A stretch of 64,000 nucleotides of DNA from the NCBI GenBank assembly GCA_022605955.1, contig JAKCOZ010000221.1, positions 186,001-250,000 on the forward strand, given 5' to 3'. Below the pieces are notes generated by a model. It worked only from the letters and a program-made list of their open reading frames with translations, had not been told where the DNA came from and did no database searches. The translations under genes were made by a program, and so were the position numbers. How positions within the stretch are numbered: the first letter of the stretch is position 1; each line of letters starts with the position of its first letter. Positions 48,762 to 61,430 of this stretch are shown here, in pieces. The stretch is from Rallus limicola (Eukaryota > Chordata > Aves > Gruiformes > Rallidae).

Positions 48762-51700
48762 AAAAGCACCGTAGGAGGTTCCAGGCATGTTCCCTCTTTC
48801 CAGGCAAAGGAAAAGGCTGAGAGCCAAAGTGACAGGGGCTGCTCGTGTGTCCTGTTAGGAGGTTTCAGACAAGCTATGCCTTTCAGGCCTAGCTTCTTTA
48901 CTTTGGGAGTTATTGCTGGACGTTTAGCATGTTTTGAACTGCAGTCTGCTAGGGCCGAGAAAAGCACCGTAGGAGGTTCCAGGCATGTTCCCTCTTTCCA
49001 GGCAAAGGAAAAGGCTGAGAGCCAAAGTGACAGGGGCTGCTCGTGTGTCCTGTTAGGAGGTTTCAGACAAGCTATGCCTTTCAGGCCTAGCTTCTTTACT
49101 TTGGGAGTTATTGCTGGACGTTTAGCATGTTTTGAACTGCAGTCTGCTAGGGCCGAGAAAAGCACCGTAGGAGGTTCCAGGCATGTTCCCTCTTTCCAGG
49201 CAAAGGGAAAGGCTGAGAGCCAAAGTGACAGGGGCTGCTCGTGTGTCCTGTTAGGAGGTTTCAGACAAGCTATGCCTTTCAGGCCTAGCTTCTTTACTTT
49301 GGGAGTTATTGCTGGACGTTTAGCATGTTTTGAACTGCAGTCTGCTAGGGCCGAGAAAAGCACCGTAGGAGGTTCCGGGCATGTTCCCTCTTTCCAGGTA
49401 AAGGAAAAGGCTGAGAGCCAAAGTGACAGGGTCTGCTCGTGTGTCCTGTTAGGAGGTTTCAGACAAGCTATGCCTTTCAGGCCTAGCTTCTTTACTTTGG
49501 GAGTTATTGCTGGACGTTTAGCATGTTTTGAACTGCAGTCTGCTAGGGCCGAGAAAAGCACCGTAGGAGGTTCCAGGCATGTTCCCTCTTTCCAGGCAAA
49601 GGGAAAGGCTGAGAGCCAAAGTGACAGGGGCTGCTCGTGTGTCCTGTTAGGAGGTTTCAGACAAGCTATGCCTTTCAGGCCTAGCTTCTTTACTTTGGGA
49701 GTTATTGCTGGACGTTTAGCATGTTTTGAACTGCAGTCTGCTAGGGCCGAGAAAAGCACCGTAGGAGGTTCCAGGCATGTTCCCTCTTTCCAGGCAAAGG
49801 AAAAGGCTGAGAGCCAAAGTGACAGGGTCTGCTCGTGTGTCCTGTTAGGAGGTTTCAGACAAGCTATGCCTTTCAGGCCTAGCTTCTTTACTTTGGGAGT
49901 TATTGCTGGACGTTTAGCATGTTTTGAACTGCAGTCTGCTAGGGCCGAGAAAAGCACCGTAGGAGGTTCCAGGCATGTTCCCTCTTTCCAGGCAAAGGAA
50001 AAGGCTGAGAGCCAAAGTGACAGGGTCTGCTTGTGTCTCCTGATAGGAGGTTTCAGACAAGCTATGCCTTTCAGGCCTAGCTTCTTTACTTTGGGAGTTA
50101 TTGCTGGACGTTTAGCATGTTTTGAACTGCAGTCTGCTAGGGCCGAGAAAAGCACCGTAGGAGGTTCCAGGCATGTTCCCTCTTTCCAGGCAAAGGAAAA
50201 GGCTGAGAGCCAAAGTGACAGGGGCTGCTCGTGTGTCCTGTTAGGAGGTTTCAGACAAGCTATGCCTTTCAGGCCTAGCTTCTTTACTTTGGGAGTTATT
50301 GCTGGACGTTTAGCATGTTTTGAACTGCAGTCTGCTAGGGCCGAGAAAAGCACCGTAGGAGGTTCCAGGCATGTTCCCTCTTTCCAGGCAAAGGAAAAGG
50401 CTGAGAGCCAAAGTGACAGGGGCTGCTCGTGTGTCCTGTTAGGAGGTTTCAGACAAGCTATGCCTTTCATGCCTAGCTTCTTTACTTTGGGAGTTATTGC
50501 TGGACGTTTAGCATGTTTTGAACTGCAGTCTGCTAGGGCCGAGAAAAGCACCGTAGGAGGTTCCAGGCATGTTCCCTCTTTCCAGGCAAAGGAAAAGGCT
50601 GAGAGCCAAAGTGACAGGGGCTGCTCGTGTGTCCTGTTAGGAGGTTTCAGACAAGCTATGCCTTTCAGGCCTAGCTTCTTTACTTTGGGAGTTATTGCTG
50701 GACGTTTAGCATGTTTTGAACTGCAGTCTGCTAGGGCCGAGAAAAGCACCGTAGGAGGTTCCAGGCATGTTCCCTCTTTCCAGGCAAAGGAAAAGGCTGA
50801 GAGCCAAAGTGACAGCGTCTGCTCGTGTGTCCTGTTAGGAGGTTTCAGACAAGCTATGCCTTTCAGTCCTAGCTTCTTTACTTTGGGAGTTATTGCTGGA
50901 CGTTTAGCATGTTTTGAACTGCAGTCTGCTAGGGCCGAGAAAAGCACCGTAGGAGGTTCCAGGCATGTTCCCTCTTTCAGGGCAAAGGAAAAGGCTGAGA
51001 GCCAAAGTGACAGGGTCTGCTCGTGTGTCCTGTTAGGAGGTTTCAGACAAGCTATGCCTTTCAGGCCTAGCTTCTTTACTTTGGGAGTTATTGCTGGACG
51101 TTTAGCATGTTTTGAACTGCAGTCTGCTAGGGCCGAGAAAAGCACCGTAGGAGGTTCCAGGCATGTTCCCTCTTTCCAGGCAAAGGAAAAGGCTGAGAGC
51201 CAAAGTGACAGGGTCTGTTTGTGTCTCCTGTTAGGAGGTTTCAGACAAGCTATGCCTTTCAGGCCTAGCTTCTTTACTTTGGGAGTTATTGCTGGACGTT
51301 TAGCATGTTTTGAACTGCAGTCTGCTAGGGCCGAGAAAAGCACCGTAGGAGGTTCCAGGCATGTTCCCTCTTTCCAGGCAAAGGAAAAGGCTGAGAGCCA
51401 AAGTGACAGGGTCTGCTCGTGTGTCCTGTTGGGAGGTTTCAGACAAGCTATGCCTTTCAGGCCTAGCTTCTTTACTTTGGGAGTTATTGCTGGACGTTTA
51501 GCATGTTTTGAACTGCAGTCTGCTAGGGCCGAGAAAAGCACCGTAGGAGGTTCCAGGCATGTTCCCTCTTTCCAGGCAAAGGAAAAGGCTGAGAGCCAAA
51601 GTGACAGGGTCTGCTCGTGTGTCCTGTTAGGAGGTTTCAGACAAGCTATGCCTTTCAGGCCTAGCTTCTTTACTTTGGGAGTTATTGCTGGACGTTTAGC

Positions 51701-54700
51701 ATGTTTTGAACTGCAGTCTGCTAGGGCCGAGAAAAGCACCGTAGGAGGTTCCAGGCATGTTCCCTCTTTCCAGGCAAAGGAAAAGGCTGAGAGCCAAAGT
51801 GACAGGGGCTGCTCGTGTGTCCTGTTAGGAGGTTTCAGACAAGCTATGCCTTTCAGGCCTAGCTTCTTTACTTTGGGAGTTATTGCTGGACGTTTAGCAT
51901 GTTTTGAACTGCAGTCTGCTAGGGCCGAGAAAAGCACCGTAGGAGGTTCCAGGCATGTTCCCTCTTTCCAGGCAAAGGAAAAGGCTGAGAGCCAAAGTGA
52001 CAGGGTCTGCTCGTGTGTCCTGTTAGGAGGTTTCAGACAAGCTATGCCTTTCAGGCCTAGCTTCTTTACTTTGGGAGTTATTGCTGGACGTTTAGCATGT
52101 TTTGAGCTGCAGTCTGCTAGGGCCGAGAAAAGCACCGTAGGAGGTTCCAGGCATGTTCCCTCTTTCCAGGCAAAGGAAAAGGCTGAGATCCAAAGTGACA
52201 GGGGCTGCTCGTGTGTCCTGTTAGGAGGTTTCAGACAAGCTATGCCTTTCAGGCCTAGCTTCTTTACTTTGGGAGTTATTGCTGGACGTTTAGCATGTTT
52301 TGAACTGCAGTCTGCTAGGGCCGAGAAAAGCACCGTAGGAGGTTCCAGGCATGTTCCCTCTTTCCAGGCAAAGGAAAAGGCTGAGAGCCAAAGTGACAGG
52401 GGCTGCTCGTGTGTCCTGTTAGGAGGTTTCAGACAAGCTATGCCTTTCAGGCCTAGCTTCTTTACTTTGGGAGTTATTGCTGGACGTTTAGCATGTTTTG
52501 AACTGCAGTCTGCTAGGGCCGAGAAAAGCACCGTAGGAGGTTCCAGGCATGTTCCCTCTTTCCAGGCAAAGGAAAAGGCTGAGAGCCAAAGTGACAGGGG
52601 CTGCTCGTGTGTCCTGTTAGGAGGTTTCAGACAAGCTATGCCTTTCAGGCCTAGCTTCTTTACTTTGGGAGTTATTGCTGGACGTTTAGCATGTTTCGAG
52701 CTGCAGTCTGCTAGGGCCGAGAAAAGCACCGTAGGAGGTTCCAGGCATGTTCCCTCTTTCCAGGCAAAGGAAAAGGCTGAGAGCCAAAGTGACAGGGGCT
52801 GCTCGTGTGTCCTGTTAGGAGGTTTCAGACAAGCTATGCCTTTCAGGCCTAGCTTCTTTACTTTGGGAGTTATTGCTGGACGTTTAGCATGTTTTGAACT
52901 GCAGTCTGCTAGGGCCGAGAAAAGCACCGTAGGAGGTTCCAGGCATGTTCCCTCTTTCCAGGCAAAGGAAAAGGCTGAGAGCCAAAGTGACAGCGTCTGC
53001 TCGTGTGTCCTGTTAGGAGGTTTCAGACAAGCTATGCCTTTCAGGCCTAGCTTCTTTACTTTGGGAGTTATTGCTGGACGTTTAGCATGTTTTGAACTGC
53101 AGTCTGCTAGGGCTGAGAAAAGCACCGTAGGAGGTTCCAGGCATGTTCCCTCTTTCCAGGCAAAGGAAAAGGCTGAGATCCAAAGTGACAGGGGCTGCTC
53201 GTGTGTCCTGTTAGGAGGTTTCAGACAAGCTATGCCTTTCAGGCCTAGCTTCTTTACTTTGGGAGTTATTGCTGGACGTTTAGCATGTTTTGAACTGCAG
53301 TCTGCTAGGGCCGAGAAAAGCACCGTAGGAGGTTCCAGGCATGTTCCCTCTTTCCAGGCAAAGGAAAAGGCTGAGAGCCAAAGTGACAGGGTCTGCTCGT
53401 GTGTCCTGTTAGGAGGTTTCAGACAAGCTATGCCTTTCAGGCCTAGCTTCTTTACTTTGGGAGTTATTGCTGGACGTTTAGCATGTTTTGAACTGCAGTC
53501 TGCTAGGGCCGAGAAAAGCACCGTAGGAGGTTCCAGGCATGTTCCCTCTTTCCAGGCAAAGGAAAAGGCTGAGAGCCAAAGTGACAGGGTCTGCTCGTGT
53601 GTCCTGTTAGGAGGTTTCAGACAAGCTATGCCTTTCAGGCCTAGCTTCTTTACTTTGGGAGTTATTGCTGGACGTTTAGCATGTTTTGAACTGCAGTCTG
53701 CTAGGGCCGAGAAAAGCACCGTAGGAGGTTCCAGGCATGTTCCCTCTTTCCAGGCAAAGGAAAAGGCTGAGAGCCAAAGTGACAGGGGCTGCTCGTGTGT
53801 CCTGTTAGGAGGTTTCAGAAAAGCTATGCCTTTCAGGCCTAGCTTCTTTACTTTGGGAGTTATTGCTGGACGTTTAGCATGTTTTGAGCTGCAGTCTGCT
53901 AGGGCCGAGAAAAGCACCGTAGGAGGTTCCAGGCATGTTCCCTCTTTCCAGGCAAAGGAAAAGGCTGAGAGCCAAAGTGACAGGGTCTGCTCGTGTGTCC
54001 TGTTAGGAGGTTTCAGACAAGCTATGCCTTTCAGGCCTAGCTTCTTTACTTTGGGAGTTATTGCTGGACGTTTAGCATGTTTTGAACTGCAATCTGCTAG
54101 GGCCGAGAAAAGCACCGTAGGAGGTTCCAGGCATGTTCCCTCTTTCCAGGCAAAGGAAAAGGCTGAGAGCCAAAGTGACAGGGGCTGCTCGTGTGTCCTG
54201 TTAGGAGGTTTCAGACAAGCTATGCCTTTCAGGCCTAGCTTCTTTACTTTGGGAGTTATTGCTGGACGTTTAGCATGTTTTGAACTGCAGTCTGCTAGGG
54301 CTGAGAAAAGCACTGTAGGAGGTTCCAGGCATGTTCCCTCTTTCCAGGCAAGGGAAAAGGCTGAGAGCCAAAGTGACAGGGTCTGCTCGTGTGTCCTGTT
54401 AGGAGGTTTCAGACAAGCTATGCCTTTCAGGCCTAGCTTCTTTACTTTGGGAGTTATTGCTGGACGTTTAGCATGTTTTGAACTGCAGTCTGCTAGGGCC
54501 GAGAAAAGCACCGTAGGAGGTTCCAGGCATGTTCCCTCTTTCCAGGCAAAGGAAAAGGCTGAGAGCCAAAGTGACAGGGTCTGCTCGTGTGTCCTGTTAG
54601 GAGGTTTCAGACAAGCTATGCCTTTCAGGCCTCGCTTCTTTACTTTGGGAGTTATTGCTGGACGTTTAGCATGTTTTGAACTGCAGTCTGCTAGGGCCGA

Positions 54701-56681
54701 GAAAAGCACCGTAGGAGGTTCCAGGCATGTTCCCTCTTTCCAGGCAAAGGAAAAGGCTGAGAGCCAAAGTGACAGGGTCTGCTCGTGTGTCCTGTTAGGA
54801 GGTTTCAGACAAGCTATGCCTTTCAGGCCTAGCTTCTTTACTTTGGGAGTTATTGCTGGACGTTTAGCATGTTTTGAACTGCAGTCTGCTAGGGCCGAGA
54901 AAAGCACCGTAGGAGGTTCCAGGCATGTTCCCTCTTTCCAGGCAAAGGAAAAGGCTGAGAGCCAAAGTGACAGGGTCTGCTCGTGTGTCCTGTTAGGAGG
55001 TTTCAGACAAGCTATGCCTTTCAGGCCTAGCTTCTTTACTTTGGGATTTATTGCTGGACGTTTAGCATGTTTTGAACTGCAGTCTGCTAGGGCCGAGAAA
55101 AGCACCGTAGGAGGTTCCAGGCATGTTCCCTCTTTCCAGGCAAAGGAAAAGGCTGAGAGCCAAAGTGACAGGGTCTGCTCGTGTGTCCTGTTAGGAGGTT
55201 TCAGACAAGCTATGCCTTTCAGGCCTAGCTTCTTTACTTTGGGAGTTATTGCTGGACGTTTAGCATGTTTTGAACTGCAGTCTGCTAGGGCCGAGAAAAG
55301 CACCGTAGGAGGTTCCAGGCATGTTCCCTCTTTCCAGGCAAAGGAAAAGGCTGAGAGCCAAAGTGACAGGGGCTGCTCGTGTGTCCTGTTAGGAGGTTTC
55401 AGACAAGCTATGCCTTTCATGCCTAGCTTCTTTACTTTGGGAGTTATTGCTGGACGTTTAGCATGTTTTGAGCTGCAGTCTGCTAGGGCCGAGAAAAGCA
55501 CCGTAGGAGGTTCCAGGCATGTTCCCTCTTTCCAGGCAAAGGAAAAGGCTGAGAGCCAAAGTGACAGGGTCTGCTCGTGTGTCCTGTTAGGAGGTTTCAG
55601 ACAAGCTATGCCTTTCATGCCTAGATTCTTTACTTTGGGAGTTATTGCTGGACGTTTAGCATGTTTTGAACTGCAGTCTGCTAGGGCCAAGAAAAGCACC
55701 GTAGGAGGTTCCAGGCATGTTCCCTCTTTCCAGGCAAAGGAAAAGGCTGAGAGCCAAAGTGACAGGGTCTGCTGGTGTGTCCTGTTAGGAGGTTTCAGAC
55801 AAGCTATGCCTTTCAGGCCTAGCTTCTTTACTTTGGGAGTTATTGCTGGACGTTTAGCATGTTTTGAACTGCAGTCTGCTAGGGCCGAGAAAAGCACCGT
55901 AGGAGGTTCCAGGCATGTTCCCTCTTTCCAGGCAAAGGAAAAGGCTGAGAGCCAAAGTGACAGGGGCTGCTCGTGTGTCATGTTAGGAGGTTTCAGACAA
56001 GCTATGCCTTTCAGGCCTAGCTTCTTTACTTTGGGAGTTATTGCTGGACGTTTAGCATGTTTTGAACTGCAGTCTGCTAGGGCCGAGAAAAGCACCGTAG
56101 GAGGTTCCAGGCATGTTCCCTCTTTCCAGGCAAAGGAAAAGGCTGAGAGCCAAAGTGACAGGGTCTGCTCGTGTGTCCTGTTAGGAGGTTTCAGACAAGC
56201 TATGCCTTTCAGGCCTAGCTTCTTTAATTTGGGAGTTATTGCTGGACGTTTAGCATGTTTTGAACTGCAGTCTGCTAGGGCCGAGAAAAGCACCGTAGGA
56301 GGTTCCAGGCATGTTCCCTCTTTCCAGGCAAAGGAAAAGGCTGAGAGCCAAAGTGACAGGGTCTGCTCATGTGTCCTGTTAGGAGGTTTCAGACAAGCTA
56401 TGCCTTTCAGGCCTAGCTTCTTTACTTTGGGAGTTATTGCTGGACGTTTAGCATGTTTTGAACTGCAGTCTGCTAGGGCCGAGAAAAGCACCGTAGGAGG
56501 TTCCAGGCATGTTCCCTCTTTCCAGGCAAAGGAAAAGGCTGAGAGCCAAAGTGACAGGGGCTGCTCGTGTGTCCTGTTAGGAGGTTTCAGACAAGCTATG
56601 CCTTTCAGGCCTAGCTTCTTTACTTTGGGAGTTATTGCTGGACGTTTAGCATGTTTTGAACTGCAGTCTGCTAGGGCCTAG
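48762..56681. repeat. Central higher-order block 3, 40 monomers (type Y middle)
   Basis: TAG (48759) to TAG (56679) is 7920 bp, exactly 40 monomers. Prefix marks lie at the same +1283 and +2458 offsets. The type Y middle matches block 2 (GAGATCCAA at 52187, GACAGCGTC at 52993, GCTGAG plus GAGATCCAA after it). The suffix is the normal unexpanded length and keeps GGGATTTATT. A private TTTAATTTGGG change lies at 56223-56233. Several units carry 161 G where block 2 has T, so the blocks have exchanged or converted at that site. Confidence 0.93.
53817..56681. repeat. Shared suffix cassette, copy 4
   Basis: AGAAAAGCT (53817) to TAG (56679) is 2862 bp, the same as copies 1 and 2. The GTGTGCTCG change found just upstream of the other copies is replaced by the common GGGCTGCTCG, so the cassette edge lies within that monomer or has been converted. 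Confidence 0.92.
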
Positions 56682-59600
56682 AAAAGCACCATAGGAGGTT
56701 CCAGGCATGTTCCCTCTTTCCAGGCAAAGGAAAAGGCTGAGAGCCAAAGTGACAGGGGCTGCTCGTGTGTCCTGTTAGGAGGTTTCAGACAAGCTATGCC
56801 TTTCAGGCCTAGCTTCTTTACTTTGGGAGTTATTGCTGGACGTTTAGCATGTTTTGAACTGCAGTCTGCTAGGGCCGAGAAAAGCACCGTAGGAGGTTCC
56901 AGGCATGTTCCCTCTTTCCAGGCAAAGGAAAAGGCTGAGAGCCAAAGTGACAGGGGCTGCTCGTGTGTCCTGTTAGGAGGTTTCAGACAAGCTATGCCTT
57001 TCAGGCCTAGCTTCTTTACTTTGGGAGTTATTGCTGGACGTTTAGCATGTTTTGAACTGCAGTCTGCTAGGGCCGAGAAAAGCACCGTAGGAGGTTCCAG
57101 GCATGTTCCCTCTTTCCAGGCAAAGGGAAAGGCTGAGAGCCAAAGTGACAGGGGCTGCTCGTGTGTCCTGTTAGGAGGTTTCAGACAAGCTATGCCTTTC
57201 AGGCCTAGCTTCTTTACTTTGGGAGTTATTGCTGGACGTTTAGCATGTTTTGAACTGCAGTCTGCTAGGGCCGAGAAAAGCACCGTAGGAGGTTCCGGGC
57301 ATGTTCCCTCTTTCCAGGTAAAGGAAAAGGCTGAGAGCCAAAGTGACAGGGTCTGCTCGTGTGTCCTGTTAGGAGGTTTCAGACAAGCTATGCCTTTCAG
57401 GCCTAGCTTCTTTACTTTGGGAGTTATTGCTGGACGTTTAGCATGTTTTGAACTGCAGTCTGCTAGGGCCGAGAAAAGCACCGTAGGAGGTTCCAGGCAT
57501 GTTCCCTCTTTCCAGGCAAAGGGAAAGGCTGAGAGCCAAAGTGACAGGGGCTGCTCGTGTGTCCTGTTAGGAGGTTTCAGACAAGCTATGCCTTTCAGGC
57601 CTAGCTTCTTTACTTTGGGAGTTATTGCTGGACGTTTAGCATGTTTTGAACTGCAGTCTGCTAGGGCCGAGAAAAGCACCGTAGGAGGTTCCAGGCATGT
57701 TCCCTCTTTCCAGGCAAAGGAAAAGGCTGAGAGCCAAAGTGACAGGGTCTGCTCGTGTGTCCTGTTAGGAGGTTTCAGACAAGCTATGCCTTTCAGGCCT
57801 AGCTTCTTTACTTTGGGAGTTATTGCTGGACGTTTAGCATGTTTTGAACTGCAGTCTGCTAGGGCCGAGAAAAGCACCGTAGGAGGTTCCAGGCATGTTC
57901 CCTCTTTCCAGGCAAAGGAAAAGGCTGAGAGCCAAAGTGACAGGGTCTGCTTGTGTCTCCTGATAGGAGGTTTCAGACAAGCTATGCCTTTCAGGCCTAG
58001 CTTCTTTACTTTGGGAGTTATTGCTGGACGTTTAGCATGTTTTGAACTGCAGTCTGCTAGGGCCGAGAAAAGCACCGTAGGAGGTTCCAGGCATGTTCCC
58101 TCTTTCCAGGCAAAGGAAAAGGCTGAGAGCCAAAGTGACAGGGTCTGCTCGTGTGTCCTGTTAGGAGGTTTCAGACAAGCTATGCCTTTCAGGCCTAGCT
58201 TCTTTACTTTGGGAGTTATTGCTGGACGTTTAGCATGTTTTGAACTGCAGTCTGCTAGGGCCGAGAAAAGCACCGTAGGAGGTTCCAGGCATGTTCCCTC
58301 TTTCCAGGCAAAGGAAAAGGCTGAGAGCCAAAGTGACAGGGGCTGCTCGTGTGTCCTGTTAGGAGGTTTCAGACAAGCTATGCCTTTCATGCCTAGCTTC
58401 TTTACTTTGGGAGTTATTGCTGGACGTTTAGCATGTTTTGAACTGCAGTCTGCTAGGGCCGAGAAAAGCACCGTAGGAGGTTCCAGGCATGTTCCCTCTT
58501 TCCAGGCAAAGGAAAAGGCTGAGAGCCAAAGTGACAGGGTCTGCTCGTGTGTCCTGTTAGGAGGTTTCAGACAAGCTATGCCTTTCAGGCCTAGCTTCTT
58601 TACTTTGGGAGTTATTGCTGGACGTTTAGCATGTTTTGAACTGCAGTCTGCTAGGGCCGAGAAAAGCACCGTAGGAGGTTCCAGGCATGTTCCCTCTTTC
58701 CAGGCAAAGGAAAAGGCTGAGAGCCAAAGTGACAGCGTCTGCTCGTGTGTCCTGTTAGGAGGTTTCAGACAAGCTATGCCTTTCAGTCCTAGCTTCTTTA
58801 CTTTGGGAGTTATTGCTGGACGTTTAGCATGTTTTGAACTGCAGTCTGCTAGGGCCGAGAAAAGCACCGTAGGAGGTTCCAGGCATGTTCCCTCTTTCCA
58901 GGCAAAGGAAAAGGCTGAGAGCCAAAGTGACAGGGTCTGTTTGTGTCTCCTGTTAGGAGGTTTCAGACAAGCTATGCCTTTCAGGCCTAGCTTCTTTACT
59001 TTGGGAGTTATTGCTGGACGTTTAGCATGTTTTGAACTGCAGTCTGCTAGGGCCGAGAAAAGCACCGTAGGAGGTTCCAGGCATGTTCCCTCTTTCCAGG
59101 CAAAGGAAAAGGCTGAGAGCCAAAGTGACAGGGTCTGCTCGTGTGTCCTGTTGGGAGGTTTCAGACAAGCTATGCCTTTCAGGCCTAGCTTCTTTACTTT
59201 GGGAGTTATTGCTGGACGTTTAGCATGTTTTGAACTGCAGTCTGCTAGGGCCGAGAAAAGCACCGTAGGAGGTTCCAGGCATGTTCCCTCTTTCCAGGCA
59301 AAGGAAAAGGCTGAGAGCCAAAGTGACAGGGGCTGCTCGTGTGTCCTGTTAGGAGGTTTCAGACAAGCTATGCCTTTCAGGCCTAGCTTCTTTACTTTGG
59401 GAGTTATTGCTGGACGTTTAGCATGTTTTGAGCTGCAGTCTGCTAGGGCCGAGAAAAGCACCGTAGGAGGTTCCAGGCATGTTCCCTCTTTCCAGGCAAA
59501 GGAAAAGGCTGAGAGCCAAAGTGACAGGGTCTGCTCGTGTGTCCTGTTGGGAGGTTTCAGACAAGCTATGCCTTTCAGGCCTAGCTTCTTTACTTTGGGA

Positions 59601-61421
59601 GTTATTGCTGGACGTTTAGCATGTTTTGAACTGCAGTCTGCTAGGGCCGAGAAAAGCACCGTAGGAGGTTCCAGGCATGTTCCCTCTTTCCAGGCAAAGG
59701 AAAAGGCTGAGAGCCAAAGTGACAGGGTCTGCTCGTGTGTCCTTTTAGGAGGTTTCAGACAAGCTATGCCTTTCAGGCCTAGCTTCTTTACTTTGGGAGT
59801 TATTGCTGGACGTTTAGCATGTTTTGAACTGCAGTCTGCTAGGGCCGAGAAAAGCACCGTAGGAGGTTCCAGGCATGTTCCCTCTTTCCAGGCAAAGGAA
59901 AAGGCTGAGAGCCAAAGTGACAGGGGCTGCTCGTGTGTCCTGTTAGGAGGTTTCAGACAAGCTATGCCTTTCAGGCCTAGCTTCTTTACTTTGGGAGTTA
60001 TTGCTGGACGTTTAGCATGTTTTGAACTGCAGTCTGCTAGGGCCGAGAAAAGCACCGTAGGAGGTTCCAGGCATGTTCCCTCTTTGCAGGCAAAGGAAAA
60101 GGCTGAGAGCCAAAGTGACAGGGTCTGCTCGTGTGTCCTGTTAGGAGGTTTCAGACAAGCTATGCCTTTCAGGCCTAGCTTCTTTACTTTGGGAGTTATT
60201 GCTGGACGTTTAGCATGTTTTGAACTGCAGTCTGCTAGGGCCGAGAAAAGCACCGTAGGAGGTTCCAGGCATGTTCCCTCTTTCCAGGCAAAGGAAAAGG
60301 CTGAGAGCCAAAGTGACAGGGGCTACTCGTGTGTCCTGTTAGGAGGTTTCAGACAAGCTATGCCTTTCAGGCCTAGCTTCTTTACTTTGGGAGTTATTGC
60401 TGGACGTTTAGCATGTTTTGAAGTGCAGTCTGCTAGGGCCGAGAAAAGCACCGTAGGAGGTTCCAGGCATGTTCCCTCTTTCCAGGCAAAGGAAAAGGCT
60501 GAGAGCCAAAGTGACAGGGTCTGCTCGTGTGTCCTGTTAGGAGGTTTCAGACAAGCTATGCCTTTCAGGCCTAGCTTCTTTACTTTGGGAGTTATTGCTG
60601 GACGTTTAGCATGTTTTGAACTGCAGTCTGCTAGGGCCGAGAAAAGCACCGTAGGAGGTTCCAGGCATGTTCCCTCTTTCCAGGCAAAGGAAAAGGCTGA
60701 GAGCCAAAGTGACAGGGTCTGCTCGTGTGTCCTGTTAGGAGGTTTCAGACAAGCTATGCCTTTCAGGCCTAGCTTCTTTACTTTGGGAGTTATTGCTGGA
60801 CGTTTAGCATGTTTTGAACTGCAGTCTGCTAGGGCAGAGAAAAGCACCGTAGGAGGTTCCAGGCATGTTCCCTCTTTCCAGGCAAAGGAAAAGGCTGAGA
60901 GCCAAAGTGACAGGGGCTGCTCGTGTGTCCTGTTAGGAGGTTTCAGACAAGCTACGCCTTTCAGGCCTAGCTTCTTTACTTTGGGAGTTATTGCTGGACG
61001 TTTAGCATGTTTTGAACTGCAGTCTGCTAGGGCCGAGAAAAGCACCGTAGGAGGTTCCAGGCATGTTCCCTCTTTCCAGGCAAAGGAAAAGGCTGAGAGC
61101 CAAAGTGACAGGGGCTGCTCGTGTGTCCTGTTAGGAGGTTTCAGACAAGCTATGCCTTTCAGGCCTAGCTTCTTTACTTTGGGAGTTATTGCTGGACGTT
61201 TAGCATGTTTTGAACTGCAGTCTGCTAGGGACGAGAAAAGCACCGTAGGAGGTTCCAGGCATGTTCCCTCTTTCCAGGCAAAGGAAAAGGCTGAGAGCCA
61301 AAGTGACAGGGGCTGCTCGTGTGTCCTGTTAGGAGGTTTCAGACAAGCTATGCCTTTCAGGCCTAGCTTCTTTACTTTGGGAGTTATTGCTGGACGTTTA
61401 GCATGTTTTGAGCTGCAGTCT
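56682..61421. repeat. Central higher-order block 4, truncated (type X middle)
   Basis: It opens after the TAG at 56679 with the same prefix (CTCCTGATAGG at +1283). One monomer is then missing: GTTTGTGTCTCC is at 58939, +2260 instead of +2458. From there it tracks block 1 exactly one monomer short: CTTTGCAGG at 60086, GGCTACTCG, GAAGTGCAG, ACGCC, GGGACGAG at 61231. It ends one monomer later at a 1-bp deletion, and the rest of a block-1-like copy and the shared suffix are absent. The total is about 23.9 monomers. Confidence 0.92.
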
Positions 61422-61430
61422 CTAGGGCCG
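61411..61430 (+). other. Domain boundary: 1-bp deletion in one monomer
   Basis: GCAGTCTCTAGGG replaces GCAGTCTGCTAGGG, losing the G at monomer position 73. It is the only length change between 25710 and the right end. It coincides with a switch from the central-block variant series to uniform consensus-like monomers, so it may mark a recombination join. Confidence 0.9.
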
